This document shows, piece by piece, positions 18,684 through 27,204 of a stretch of DNA of 64,000 bases. The notes below the pieces were generated by a model. It did not search any database, was not told the origin of the DNA, and saw only the letters and a program-made list of their open reading frames with translations. The stretch is from the NCBI RefSeq assembly GCF_033343995.1, contig NZ_CP137573.1, positions 3,691,001-3,755,000 of the forward strand, given 5' to 3'. The first letter of the stretch is position 1. Every line of letters starts with the position of its first letter. The DNA comes from Streptomyces sp. HUAS YS2 (GTDB lineage: Bacteria; Actinomycetota; Actinomycetes; Streptomycetales; Streptomycetaceae). The position numbers and the translations under genes were made by a program.

Positions 18684-19142
18684 TCAGGGCAGCGCGATCG
18701 CCGGGTTCGTCGGCCAGCTCATGCGAATGACCCCGCCCCCCTCGCCCGCGCGCACCTCGACGTCGTCGACGAGCCCGCTGATCACGGCGAGACCCATCGA
18801 GTCCTCGCCGTCCGCGTCGTCGAAGTCCTCCGCCGGGGCGGAGCCGCGAGCCCCGGGCACCCCCGCCGCGTCCGCGGCGGCGACACCCGCGCCCGGCACC
18901 TCGTCGCCGACCTCGATGGAGAACGACTTCTCCTCCTCGGTCAGCACGACGCGGATCGGAGCGGTCACGCCGTTGCTGCGATGCAGCCCGACGGCACGGG
19001 AGCACGCCTCACCGACGGCGAGCCTGACCTCGTCGAGGACCGCCTCGTCCACGCCGGCCCGGCGCGCCACCGCGGCCGCCACCAGGCGGGCGGTGCGGAC
19101 GTGCTCGGGCTGAGCGCTGAAGCGGAGTTCAACGGTGGCCAT
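18684..19142 (-). CDS. Anti-sigma factor / serine kinase-like ATPase, partner of BldG
   Basis: A 152-aa HATPase_c protein of the RsbW/SpoIIAB type. It has the N-box region DEVRLAVGEACSRAVGLH and the later glycine-containing segments DSMGLAVISGLVDD and EGGGVIRM. It has an unusually long loop (VPGAGVAAADAAGVPGARG) between these. Such proteins hold a sigma factor and phosphorylate an STAS antagonist. The gene follows bldG, 104 bases downstream. In S. coelicolor the equivalent gene (SCO3548, reported as ApgA) encodes a BldG-interacting anti-sigma factor. ATG at 19142 is preceded by GAGGGGG. The ATP-lid Asn-Ala pattern is weak, so kinase activity is uncertain. Confidence 0.85.
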   Translation of the reverse strand: MATVELRFSAQPEHVRTARLVAAAVARRAGVDEAVLDEVRLAVGEACSRAVGLHRSNGVTAPIRVVLTEEEKSFSIEVGDEVPGAGVAAADAAGVPGARGSAPAEDFDDADGEDSMGLAVISGLVDDVEVRAGEGGGVIRMSWPTNPAIALP

Positions 19143-19246
19143 GCGGTCCCCCTCGGGCGTACGGGCGGGCGGCTCGGAGGACCGAGCCGCCGGCCCGGCA
19201 CTCCGTAGCGGGTTCTCTGCGCTCTTCCGGCCGATGCCGGCCGACG

Positions 19247-19600
19247 TCAGTCGGTGGCGTTGACGGCCTCGTCGACCGAGGTGTGGATGGGGAACACCTT
19301 GGTCAGACCGGTGATGCGGAAGATCTTGAGAATGCGCTCCTGGTTGCAGACGAGGCGCAGCGAGCCCTCGTGGGCGCGCACACGCTTGAGACCGCCCACG
19401 AGCACGCCGAGGCCGGTCGAGTCGAGGAAGTCCACGCCCTCCATGTCGACAACCAGGTGGTAGCTGCCGTCGTTCACCAACTCGACCAACTGCTCGCGCA
19501 GCTTGGGCGCGGTATACACATCAATCTCGCCGCCGACCTCGACGACCGTACGGTCGCCGGTGGGTCCAGGCACGTTGCGAGTCGACAGGGACAGGTCCAC
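19247..19600 (-). CDS. bldG: Anti-sigma factor antagonist BldG (STAS domain)
   Basis: A 117-aa STAS-domain protein needed for aerial hyphae and antibiotic production in Streptomyces. It shows EVGGEIDVYTAPKLREQL and the phosphorylation loop GVDFLDSTGLGVLVGGL; Ser at about residue 61 corresponds to the Ser57 reported as phosphorylated in S. coelicolor BldG. The N-terminus has a few extra residues (NVPGPTG). Start is GTG at 19600 with GGAGGATCC before it. When unphosphorylated it would bind an anti-sigma factor such as the product of the next gene. It is divergent from the TTA-containing helicase gene. Confidence 0.95.
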   Translation of the reverse strand: MDLSLSTRNVPGPTGDRTVVEVGGEIDVYTAPKLREQLVELVNDGSYHLVVDMEGVDFLDSTGLGVLVGGLKRVRAHEGSLRLVCNQERILKIFRITGLTKVFPIHTSVDEAVNATD

Positions 19601-19679
19601 GGATCCTCCAGCACCTTGCTATCGAGCGGTCGCCCCTTCGGGCTCCCCGGCGGAGCCAGGGGACGGATCGCCAGCCGCG

Positions 19680-22202
19680 ATGGCATTCAATCACTTACCA
19701 GCAGCCATGCACGACGCCTTGGGAGCATTGTCCGTCATGCCAGTGACACACTCGGTGCCGATGGCCAAGAATCACCGCCCCAGTCGACCCCCGGAGAGTC
19801 GGGGCAATCGCCCCTCTCCCCGCGTGGTCCTCGACCGGCTCACCGCTTCGGAGAGCCGGGCCGCGCGCATCACTCATACGGAGCACTTGCCCCCCAGACC
19901 GGGTCGTCATGCAGTCTGGCCGCACTCCATCCGGCCGGAAGTGATCCGCGCCGTCCAGGACGCCGGAATCGAGCACCCCTGGGCCCACCAGGCGGAGGCC
20001 GCCGAGCACGCCCTCGACGGCGAGTCCGTGGTGATCGCCACCGGCACCGCCTCCGGCAAGTCCCTGGCCTATCTCGCTCCCGTCCTGTCCACCCTGCTGG
20101 ACGGCTCCGAGGCCGCGAACGGCCGCGGGACCACCGCGCTCTACCTCGCCCCCACCAAGGCCCTGGCCGCCGACCAGCGCCGCTCCGTGCGCGCGCTGGC
20201 GGCTCCGCTCGGCAACCGGATCCGGCCCGCCGTCTACGACGGCGACACCCCGGTCGAGGAGCGCGAGTGGGTCCGGCAGTACGCGAACTACGTGCTCACC
20301 AACCCGGACATGCTGCACCGCGGGATCCTGCCCTCCCACCCCAGGTGGTCCTCCTTCCTGCGCTCACTGCGCTACGTCGTGATCGACGAGTGCCACACCT
20401 ACCGGGGCGTCTTCGGCTCGCACGTCGCCCAGGTCCTGCGCCGGCTGCGCCGCGTCTGCGCCAAGTACGGCGCCGACCCGGTCTTCCTGCTCGCCTCGGC
20501 CACGTCCGCCGAGCCCGCCGTGGCCGCCGGCCGGCTGACCGGGCTGCCGGTGACCGAGGTCGCCGACGACGCCTCCCCCCGCGGCGAACTGGTCTTCGCC
20601 CTGTGGGAGCCGCCGCTCACCGAGCTGCACGGCGAGCAGGGCGCCCCGGTCCGCCGCACCGCCATCGCCGAGACCGCCGACCTCCTCACCGACCTGACCG
20701 TGCAGGGCGTCCGCACGGTCGCCTTCGTCCGCTCCCGGCGGGGCGCGGAACTGATCTCGGTCATCGCCCAGGAACGGCTCGCCGAGGTGGACCGCTCCCT
20801 GGCCCGCCGGGTCGCCGCCTACCGCGGCGGCTACCTCCCCGAGGAGCGCCGCGCCCTGGAGCAGGCCCTGCACTCCGGCGAGCTCCTGGGCCTGGCCGCG
20901 ACCACCGCCCTGGAGCTGGGCATCGACGTCTCCGGCCTGGACGCCGTGGTCATCGCCGGCTACCCCGGCACCCGGGCCTCCCTGTGGCAGCAGGCCGGGC
21001 GGGCGGGCCGTTCCGGCGAGGGCGCCCTCGCCGTCCTGGTCGCCCGCGACGACCCGCTGGACACCTACCTGGTCCACCACCCGGAGGCCCTGTTCCGACA
21101 GCCGGTCGAGTCGACCGTCCTGGACCCCGACAACCCCTACGTCCTCGCCCCCCATCTGTGCGCCGCCGCCTCCGAGCTGCCGCTCACCGAAGCGGACCTG
21201 AACCTGTTCGGCCCCGCCGCGCCCGGCCTGATGCCCCAGCTGGAGGCCGCCGGACTGCTCCGTCGGCGCTCCTCCGGCTGGTACTGGACCCGCCGCGAGC
21301 GGGCCGCCGACCTCACCGACATCCGGGGCGGGGGCGGCAGCCCCGTCCAGATCGTCGAGGCCGGCACCGGCCGCCTGCTCGGCACGGTCGACGAGGCCGC
21401 CTCGCACGCCGCCGTCCACGACGGCGCCGTCCACCTCCACCAGGGCCGTACGTACCTGGTGAAGCACCTGGACCTTCAGGACCCCGACGGTCCCGTGGCC
21501 CTGGTCGAGCAGGCGAACCCGCCGTACTCGACGGTCGCCCGCGACACCACCTCCATCTCCGTCCTGGAGACCGACACGGAGATCCCCTGGGGAGCCGGCC
21601 GCCTCTGCTACGGCTCCGTCGAGGTCACCAACCAGGTCGTCTCCTTCCTCCGCCGCCGTCTGATCACCGGCGAGGTCCTCGGCGAGACCAAGCTCGACCT
21701 GCCGCCCCGCACCCTGCGCACCCGGGCCGTGTGGTGGACGGTCACCGAGGACCAGCTGGACGCCGCCCGGATCAACCCGGAGATCCTCGGTGGGGCCCTG
21801 CACGCCGCCGAGCACGCGTCCATCGGCATGCTGCCGCTGTTCGCCACCTGCGACCGCTGGGACATCGGCGGCGTCTCCGTCCCGCTCCACCCGGACACCC
21901 TGCTGCCGACGGTCTTCGTGTACGACGGCCATCCGGGTGGCGCGGGCTTCGCCGAGCGGGCCTTCCACACCGCCCGCGCCTGGCTGGCCGCCACCCGCGA
22001 GGCCATCGCCGCCTGCGAGTGCGAGGCCGGCTGCCCGTCCTGCATCCAGTCGCCCAAGTGCGGCAACGGCAACGATCCGCTGCACAAGCGCGGCGCGGTG
22101 CGGCTCCTCACGGAGCTCCTGCGGGAGGCACCGGAACCGGCGGTCCCGGAACGGGAAGCCCCGGAGCCGGCACGGCCGCCGGAGGCCCCGCCCGCGACCT
22201 GA
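19680..22202 (+). CDS. DEAD/DEAH-box helicase with DUF1998, MrfA/YprA-like
   Basis: An 840-aa superfamily 2 helicase. Motif I is ATGTASGKSLAYL, motif II VVIDECHTYRG, then LLASAT, the helicase C domain with AFVRSRRGAELIS, TTALELGIDVSGLD and WQQAGRAGRSGEG. The C-terminal DUF1998 region carries four Cys in CEAGCPSCIQSPKCGNG, as in B. subtilis MrfA, which repairs mitomycin damage. Start ATG at 19680 (MAFNHLPAAM) matches remembered relatives, but no good ribosome site precedes it. Codon 6 is TTA, the rare leucine codon read by the bldA tRNA, so translation may depend on development. The 3' 95 bases overlap the convergent TadE-like gene. Confidence 0.9.
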   Translation: MAFNHLPAAMHDALGALSVMPVTHSVPMAKNHRPSRPPESRGNRPSPRVVLDRLTASESRAARITHTEHLPPRPGRHAVWPHSIRPEVIRAVQDAGIEHPWAHQAEAAEHALDGESVVIATGTASGKSLAYLAPVLSTLLDGSEAANGRGTTALYLAPTKALAADQRRSVRALAAPLGNRIRPAVYDGDTPVEEREWVRQYANYVLTNPDMLHRGILPSHPRWSSFLRSLRYVVIDECHTYRGVFGSHVAQVLRRLRRVCAKYGADPVFLLASATSAEPAVAAGRLTGLPVTEVADDASPRGELVFALWEPPLTELHGEQGAPVRRTAIAETADLLTDLTVQGVRTVAFVRSRRGAELISVIAQERLAEVDRSLARRVAAYRGGYLPEERRALEQALHSGELLGLAATTALELGIDVSGLDAVVIAGYPGTRASLWQQAGRAGRSGEGALAVLVARDDPLDTYLVHHPEALFRQPVESTVLDPDNPYVLAPHLCAAASELPLTEADLNLFGPAAPGLMPQLEAAGLLRRRSSGWYWTRRERAADLTDIRGGGGSPVQIVEAGTGRLLGTVDEAASHAAVHDGAVHLHQGRTYLVKHLDLQDPDGPVALVEQANPPYSTVARDTTSISVLETDTEIPWGAGRLCYGSVEVTNQVVSFLRRRLITGEVLGETKLDLPPRTLRTRAVWWTVTEDQLDAARINPEILGGALHAAEHASIGMLPLFATCDRWDIGGVSVPLHPDTLLPTVFVYDGHPGGAGFAERAFHTARAWLAATREAIAACECEAGCPSCIQSPKCGNGNDPLHKRGAVRLLTELLREAPEPAVPEREAPEPARPPEAPPAT

Positions 22203-22503
22203 CCTGCGGCGCGTACGGCCCGAAGCGCGCCCGCGCGGTCACGTCGGCGATGTCGGCGCGCAGCGAGCACCGCACGAGCACGGCGCCCTGCGCCTCGGCC
22301 ACCCGGACCGCCGTGTCACAGGCGGCCTCCTCGCCCCACAGCGCCCGGTCCGCGGCGGCCAGCGCGGCCAGGTCGGCGGCCCCGCCCGCCCGGTGCCGGG
22401 CGGCGACCGCCTGGCCGAGCAGCAGTACCGCCCCGAACACCGCGCACAGCGCGCAGGCCGCGATCGCGGTCCACACCGTCGCCAGTCCCCGGTCGCCCCT
22501 CAT
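22108..22503 (-). CDS. TadE-like protein of helicase/secretion neighbourhood (Rv3654c-like)
   Basis: A 131-aa protein starting MRGDRGLATVWTAIAACALC, a basic stretch then one membrane helix, the layout of pseudopilin-like TadE proteins. The family is known for lying between a DECH helicase and a Tad operon, exactly as here. The C-terminal 25 residues are Pro-rich and are encoded opposite the helicase 3' end. Its ATG overlaps the TGA of the TadE gene upstream (ATGA). It probably assembles with the other Tad pseudopilins at the membrane. Confidence 0.82.
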   Translation of the reverse strand: MRGDRGLATVWTAIAACALCAVFGAVLLLGQAVAARHRAGGAADLAALAAADRALWGEEAACDTAVRVAEAQGAVLVRCSLRADIADVTARARFGPYAPQVRSRAGPPAAVPAPGLPVPGPPVPVPPAGAP

Positions 22504-22919
22504 GGCTCCACCCCCACGGTGTCCTCGGCAAGGGCGGCGGCCTCGGCGCCCAGGGTGAGCCCCAGGCCGCCCGGCCCGGGCGCGGGCGCCCGGACGATCA
22601 CCCGCCACAGTTCGCCCGAGCGGGTGAGTGAGACCTCGGCCCCGTCCGGCGCGGCCTCCCGCGCCACGGCCTCCGCCCTCGCCACCGGCTCCGACCGGGC
22701 GGCTGCCCGGGCCCCCGCCCGCGCCGCGTCCACGCACTGGATCTGCGCGGCGGCCGCGCCCAGCGCCCAGACCAGGGCGGCGGCGAAAGCGACCAGCGCG
22801 GGCAGCGCCGTCGCCGCCTCCGCGGTCACCATCCCCCGGTCGCGGACCCGGGGAGCCCGGACGGCCACGCGGGTGTCGGGCACGCGGGTGTCGGGCGCCC
22901 GGATGTCAGAAACTCGCAT
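22500..22919 (-). CDS. TadE family pseudopilin
   Basis: A 139-aa protein. Residues 1-29 are hydrophilic, then RDRGMVTAEAATALPALVAF gives a prepilin-like Gly-Met processing site with Glu at +5, followed by one helix. One Cys (IQCVD) lies after the helix. The start at 22919 lies inside the DUF4244 gene end (14-base overlap); a later ATG (MVTAEA) would remove the leader, so the upstream start is preferred. It is part of the Tad operon and likely a minor pilin. Confidence 0.82.
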   Translation of the reverse strand: MRVSDIRAPDTRVPDTRVAVRAPRVRDRGMVTAEAATALPALVAFAAALVWALGAAAAQIQCVDAARAGARAAARSEPVARAEAVAREAAPDGAEVSLTRSGELWRVIVRAPAPGPGGLGLTLGAEAAALAEDTVGVEP

Positions 22920-23112
22920 CGAGTGCCTTCCCGATGACCGACTCCAGCGCCTTGGAGACGGAGCCGCTCTTGATGATCTTGTAGAGCACCGCCGCGAAGG
23001 CCGCCGCCGCGATCGTGCCCACCGCGTACTCGGCCGTCGCCATCCCCCGCTCCGACCGCTCCCGGAGCGCCTCCAGCCGACTCCTCAGCCGGCTCCAGCC
23101 TCGCCTGTTCAT
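22906..23112 (-). CDS. DUF4244 Flp-pilin-like protein
   Basis: A 68-aa protein. After a basic leader (MNRRGWSRLRSRLEALRERS), ERGMATAEYAVGTIAAAAF shows the class III prepilin signature: Gly before Met, Glu at +5 and Tyr at +6, then a hydrophobic helix. It is most likely the major Flp-type pilin of this Tad locus. The ATG at 23112 has GGGGGTT upstream; another ATG four codons earlier is possible. It is preceded by an 80-base gap, consistent with its own expression signal, as pilins are needed in excess. Confidence 0.85.
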   Translation of the reverse strand: MNRRGWSRLRSRLEALRERSERGMATAEYAVGTIAAAAFAAVLYKIIKSGSVSKALESVIGKALDASF

Positions 23113-23192
23113 GCCAACCCCCATGTGTGTGTTCCGATGTGTCGATCCGTCGTGATGTGTCGTGTACGTCGAGCCGCGGCTTCCGGCCGCGG

Positions 23193-23966
23193 TCATCTCC
23201 TCAGGAGGCCGGTCGCGAGCCCGATCACGACCGGGGCAACCCCCAGCGCCAGGAAGGCGGGCAGGAAGCACAGCCCGACCGGCGCGGTGATCAGCACCTG
23301 GGCCCGCTGGGCCCGGGTCTCGGCCTCCCGGGCGCGTGCCTCCCTCAGCCCGGCCGCCAGCCGCGAGACCGCCTCCGCGGCGGGCGCGCCCGAGGAGCCG
23401 GCCCGTTCCAGGCAACGGGCGAGGCCCTCGGCGCCCGGTATCGCGCCGAACCTCCGCCACACCTCGGCCGGTTCGCCGCCGAGTCTCAGCTCGGCCGCCG
23501 TCCGCAGCAGCGCCGCGCCCACGGGGCCGTCCAGCGACCGCCCGACCGCCTCGGCCGCCTGTCCGGGCCCCGCTCCCGAGGAGACGCAGGCCGCCAGGAG
23601 ATCGGCCGCGAGCGGGAGTTGCCGCGCGGCTTCCTGTTCCTCCCCGGCCGGGAACCGGCGCTCCCGCCACCGCCGCACCCCGTACCCGGCACCGATCCCC
23701 ACCAGGCACCCCGTCGCCCCGCCGATCAGCACGTAGCAAGCCAGGACCGCCCCCAGCGGCACCAGCCAGGGCCGCAGCCCTTCGGGGCAGCCCGGGCGCC
23801 ACCGTCGGCTCCGCTCGCACTCCGCCGCCAGCAGCTCCGCGACCCGCCGCCGCGTCCGGCGTTCGTGGCGCCACCTCGCCACGGAGTATCCGGCCCACAC
23901 CAGCGCGCCCAGGGCGCCGCCCACCGCCCCCAGCCTGTGGAGGAGTTCCTCCGCCGACCCGGTCAT
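23193..23966 (-). CDS. Type II secretion F domain protein, TadC-like
   Basis: A 257-aa inner-membrane platform protein. Membrane helices lie near the N-terminus (AVGGALGALVWAGYSVA), the middle (LVPLGAVLACYVLIGGATG) and the C-terminus (ITAPVGLCFLPAFLALGVAP). The T2SSF domain spans about residues 95-240 with AADLLAACVSSGAGPGQAAE. It pairs with TadB, whose stop codon overlaps its ATG (ATGA). Together they would form the platform on which the TadA ATPase acts. Confidence 0.85.
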   Translation of the reverse strand: MTGSAEELLHRLGAVGGALGALVWAGYSVARWRHERRTRRRVAELLAAECERSRRWRPGCPEGLRPWLVPLGAVLACYVLIGGATGCLVGIGAGYGVRRWRERRFPAGEEQEAARQLPLAADLLAACVSSGAGPGQAAEAVGRSLDGPVGAALLRTAAELRLGGEPAEVWRRFGAIPGAEGLARCLERAGSSGAPAAEAVSRLAAGLREARAREAETRAQRAQVLITAPVGLCFLPAFLALGVAPVVIGLATGLLRR

Positions 23967-24832
23967 GCCGCCTCCCCCTTGCGCACGATCCACGTCGCCC
24001 ACCGCAGCCCCGCGCCCTCCAGGAGCAATCCGGTCACGAGGCAGGCCAGTCCGGCCGGTGTGTGGAGCAGCACCCGCAGCGGACTCGCGCCCATCGCGGT
24101 CCCGAGCAGTAGCCCGGCCACGGGCAGTACCGCGAGCACCGCCACCGTCGCCCAGGTCCCCGCGAGCCGGGCGCGCAGCGCCTCGCGCCGGTCCCTGACC
24201 TCGCGCAGCGCGCCCTCCAGCCGGTCGAGCCCGGCCGCCAGGCCCGCGCCCCCGTCCACCGCGACCTGCCAGCACGCCGCCAGCCCGGCCAGCCCGTCCG
24301 CCCCGCCCTGTCCCGCCGCCCTCCGCAGCGCTCCGGCCACGTCACCGCCGAACCGGGCCGCCGCGAGGACCGCCGCCTCGTCCGGGCCCAGTGCGCCCGT
24401 AGAGCCGGCGGCGAAGCACAGCGCCGGTCCGGGCTGGCGCCCCGCCCGCAGCTCGCCCGCGAGCGTGCCGCACAGCGCGACGACCGCGTCGGCCCGCTCC
24501 TCCCGCTCCTTCCCGAGCCGCGCCGCCCGCAGGCTGCGCCCGGCCAACGGCACCGCGACCGCTCCCGCGACCAGCGGCAGCGGCGAACCTCCGAGCATGG
24601 CCACCAGCCCCGCCGCGACCAGGCAGAACCACTCCGGCCGCGCCCTCAGCGCCGCCCGCCACCGTTCCACGGCACCGGCCCCGCTCGGCGGCGCCGCCAC
24701 GACGCCCCCGCCCGCGAGCACCAGCCGGGCCCTGCGCAGGCCCCGTCGGCGCCCGTCCACGACCAACCACGCCGCCGCCACCGCGCACCCGAACGCCGCC
24801 GCCAGGAAGGGCACCTGCTGCCCCGTCAGCAC
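23963..24832 (-). CDS. Type II secretion F domain protein, TadB-like
   Basis: A 289-aa membrane platform protein. It starts VLTGQQVPFLAAAFGCAVAAA, has two N-terminal helices, the T2SSF core (VVALCGTLAGELRAGRQPGPAL) and C-terminal helices ending ATWIVRKGEAA. The GTG at 24832 overlaps the TadA end by 7 bases. The in-frame sequence further upstream is the shadow of tadA. Paired with TadC as the pilus-secretion platform. Confidence 0.85.
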   Translation of the reverse strand: MLTGQQVPFLAAAFGCAVAAAWLVVDGRRRGLRRARLVLAGGGVVAAPPSGAGAVERWRAALRARPEWFCLVAAGLVAMLGGSPLPLVAGAVAVPLAGRSLRAARLGKEREERADAVVALCGTLAGELRAGRQPGPALCFAAGSTGALGPDEAAVLAAARFGGDVAGALRRAAGQGGADGLAGLAACWQVAVDGGAGLAAGLDRLEGALREVRDRREALRARLAGTWATVAVLAVLPVAGLLLGTAMGASPLRVLLHTPAGLACLVTGLLLEGAGLRWATWIVRKGEAA

Positions 24833-26004
24833 CCCGCACCCCCGATCAGCGCCCGCAGCCGCTCCCAGCCCCGCTCGTGGACGAATCCGTCCCTGCCCCA
24901 CCTGAGCGCGGGCACGGTCACGACCAGCCCCGCCGCGTCCCGCTCCAGGACGTGCGCCTCGGCGATCCGCCGCCGCCCCTCCCCGTCCCGTACGACATGG
25001 AGGACCACCGACAGCGCCGCGCCCAACTGGCTGTGCAGTGCCACCCGGTCGAGCCCGGCCGGGGTCCCGAGGGCCTCCAGCCGGGCCGGCACGTCCGCGG
25101 CCGTGTTGGCGTGCACCGTCCCGCAGCCGCTGTGGCCCGTGTTGAGCGCGGCGAGCAGGTCCACGGCCTCCGCACCGCGCACCTCGCCGACCACGAGCCG
25201 GTCCGGCCGCATCCGCAGCGCCTGCCGCACGAGGTCCCGCAGGGTCACCAGTCCCGCGCCCTCCTGGTTCGCGGGCCGCGCCTCCAGCCGCACCACGTGC
25301 GGGTGGTCGGGGCGCAGCTCCGCCGAGTCCTCGGCCAGGACGATCCGCTCGCGCGGGCCGACGAGGCCGAGCAGCGCCGCGAGCAGGGTCGTCTTGCCCG
25401 AGCCCGTACCTCCGCTGATCAGGAACGAGACCCCGCCCGCGATCAGCGCGCGCAGCACCCGCTCGCCGTCCGGCGGGACCGTGCCCGCGGCGGACAGCTC
25501 GGCCAGGGTGAACGCGCGGGGGCGCACCACCCGGAGCGACAGACAGGCCGAGCCGACCGCGACGGGCGGCAGCACCGCGTGCATCCGGGTGCCGTCGGGC
25601 AGCCGGGCGTCCACCCAGGGCCGGGCGTCGTCCAGCCGCCGCCCGGCGACGGCGGCGAGCCGCTGGGCCAGCCGGCGCACCGCCTCGGCGTCGGAGAAGG
25701 ACACGGCGGCCCGTTCGAGGCCCGATCCGCGGTCCACCCACACCTGGTCGGGGGCCGACACCAGCACGTCGGTCACCGACGGGTCGGCGAGCAGCGGCTC
25801 GAGCGGCCCGGTGCCGACGAGTTCGCAGCGCAACTCCTCTGCCGCGCCGAGGACTTCCGCGTCGCCGAGCAGTCGGCCCTGCGCGCGCAGCGCGGCCGCC
25901 ACCCGGGCCGGCGTCGGCTCTGCGCCGCTCTCCGCGAGCCTCCGGCGCACCGCTTCGAGCAGCCGCGCACCGCTCTGTGGGCCGAGGACCGCCGGGGCGC
26001 TCAC
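24826..26004 (-). CDS. tadA: Tad secretion ATPase TadA/CpaF
   Basis: A 392-aa hexameric secretion ATPase. It has an N-terminal domain with LGTGPLEPLLADPSVTDVLV-like sequence, Walker A SGGTGSGKTT (about residue 198), Asp box VLAEDSAELRPDHPH, Walker B RPDRLVVGEVRG and the His box TGHSGCGTVHANTAAD. It energises pilin assembly through TadB and TadC. GTG at 26004 overlaps the ssd stop codon (GTGA). All motifs look intact. In mycobacteria the same order (Rv3660c-Rv3654c) is present. Confidence 0.93.
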   Translation of the reverse strand: MSAPAVLGPQSGARLLEAVRRRLAESGAEPTPARVAAALRAQGRLLGDAEVLGAAEELRCELVGTGPLEPLLADPSVTDVLVSAPDQVWVDRGSGLERAAVSFSDAEAVRRLAQRLAAVAGRRLDDARPWVDARLPDGTRMHAVLPPVAVGSACLSLRVVRPRAFTLAELSAAGTVPPDGERVLRALIAGGVSFLISGGTGSGKTTLLAALLGLVGPRERIVLAEDSAELRPDHPHVVRLEARPANQEGAGLVTLRDLVRQALRMRPDRLVVGEVRGAEAVDLLAALNTGHSGCGTVHANTAADVPARLEALGTPAGLDRVALHSQLGAALSVVLHVVRDGEGRRRIAEAHVLERDAAGLVVTVPALRWGRDGFVHERGWERLRALIGGAGC

Positions 26005-27104
26005 GAGACGCCGTCCGGGGCGAGGGCCTGCTCCCAGAACGCCTTGCAGAACCGGGCCAGCGGCCCGCGCACCGCCGCCCCGGGCGGCAGCCCGGCGTCC
26101 TGCGCCGCCGACAACCGTGGATCCAGCGGCAGTTCACCGGCGAGCGGAAGTCGCAGCGCGTCCGCGACCCACTGCTCGTCGAGCCCGGCCGCGTACGGGC
26201 CGCGCACCACTGCGCGCAGGTCCCGCAGCACCATGCCGACGAGCGAGGCGACCCGGCCCGCAGCCGCGACGGCGCGCAGTTCGCCGGGGACGACGAGCAG
26301 GCCGAGGTCGAGCTGGGCGAGCGCCTCCGTCGCCGCCTCGTCGATCCGCCGCGGCAGGTCCACGACGACCACGCCGCCGCGCCTGCGCCCCGCCGCGAGC
26401 ACCGACCGCATGGCTTCGGGAGGTACGAGCACCGAGTCGCCGCGGTCCCAGCTCAGCACCCGCAGCCCGCGCACCGCCGGCAGTGACTCCTCCAACGCCC
26501 CGCCGGCCACCCGGCCCTTCGAGGCGGCGAAGTCCGGCCAGCGCCGCCCTTCGGCGCGCTCGCCGCCGAGCAGCACGTCCAGTCCGCCGCCGAGCGGGTC
26601 GCCGTCGACGAGCAGCGTGCGCCGGCCCGCGCGGGCGGCGGCCAGCGCCAACCCGCAGGCCAGCGTGGACGCGCCGGCCCCGCCGCTGCCGCCGATGACG
26701 CCGACGGTCAGGGCCTGGCGCCCCACGCCCTCGGCGGCGTCGGCGATCCGGTCGACCAGCCAGCCCTCGGCGTCCGGGAGCCGCAACACGCAGTCCGCGC
26801 CGATCTCCACCGCCCGCCGCCACACGTCGGCGTCGTCCTGGTCGTGGCCGACCAGCACAACGCCCTGCCGGCGCGTCGCACCCCGGCAGCGCGCTGCCGC
26901 GTCGTCGCCGACCAGGACGAGCGGCGCCTCGTCCCAGCTCGGGCGGTGTTCGGGCACCGCGTGATGCACCTCGGGCTCGGCCCCGGCGGCGGCGCACAGC
27001 CGCAGCAGGTCGTCGAGCAGCGCCACGTCCTCGGTCACGATCAGCGGTCCGGCCCGCCGCCCCTCGACGGCTCGCGTCCGCTCGGCCGTGATGGATCCGC
27101 TCAT
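26001..27104 (-). CDS. ssd: Septum site-determining protein Ssd / CpaE-TadZ-like ATPase
   Basis: A 367-aa ParA/MinD-related protein, first gene of the Tad operon. Residues 20-120 form a receiver-like domain (LIVTEDVALLDDLLRL). The ATPase domain carries a deviant Walker A, GGSGGAGASTLACGL (Lys replaced, as in many CpaE proteins), LLVDGDPLGGGLD and VVVVDLPRR. In M. tuberculosis the relative Rv3660c inhibits septum formation; in Tad systems CpaE/TadZ places the machinery. ATG at 27104 has GAGGGGG upstream. A 6C RNA and a large hairpin lie in its upstream region. Confidence 0.9.
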   Translation of the reverse strand: MSGSITAERTRAVEGRRAGPLIVTEDVALLDDLLRLCAAAGAEPEVHHAVPEHRPSWDEAPLVLVGDDAAARCRGATRRQGVVLVGHDQDDADVWRRAVEIGADCVLRLPDAEGWLVDRIADAAEGVGRQALTVGVIGGSGGAGASTLACGLALAAARAGRRTLLVDGDPLGGGLDVLLGGERAEGRRWPDFAASKGRVAGGALEESLPAVRGLRVLSWDRGDSVLVPPEAMRSVLAAGRRRGGVVVVDLPRRIDEAATEALAQLDLGLLVVPGELRAVAAAGRVASLVGMVLRDLRAVVRGPYAAGLDEQWVADALRLPLAGELPLDPRLSAAQDAGLPPGAAVRGPLARFCKAFWEQALAPDGVS

Positions 27105-27161
27105 GGTCCACGCCCCCTCGTCGCCGTGATCCCCTCCCGCTTCGACCGCGCGGGGCGAGAT

Positions 27162-27204
27162 CCGTGATTCCTGTCGTCCGCGAACTTCGCGGCAGGAATC
27201 ACGG
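27162..27204. repeat. Large imperfect inverted repeat in the ssd leader
   Basis: Outer arms CCGTGATTCCTG (27162-27173) and CAGGAATCACGG (27193-27204) are perfectly complementary over 12 bp. Inside, CCGCGAA and TTCGCGG form a second stem, with a 4-base bulge (TCGT) on one side only. It lies 58 bases upstream of ssd. No U-tract follows, so a leader hairpin or operator is as likely as a terminator. Confidence 0.6.

Noticed and set aside
23963..26137. 724-aa reading of TadB with an upstream extension
   Set aside because: The extension is the shadow of tadA; the GTG at 24832 gives the normal TadB length.
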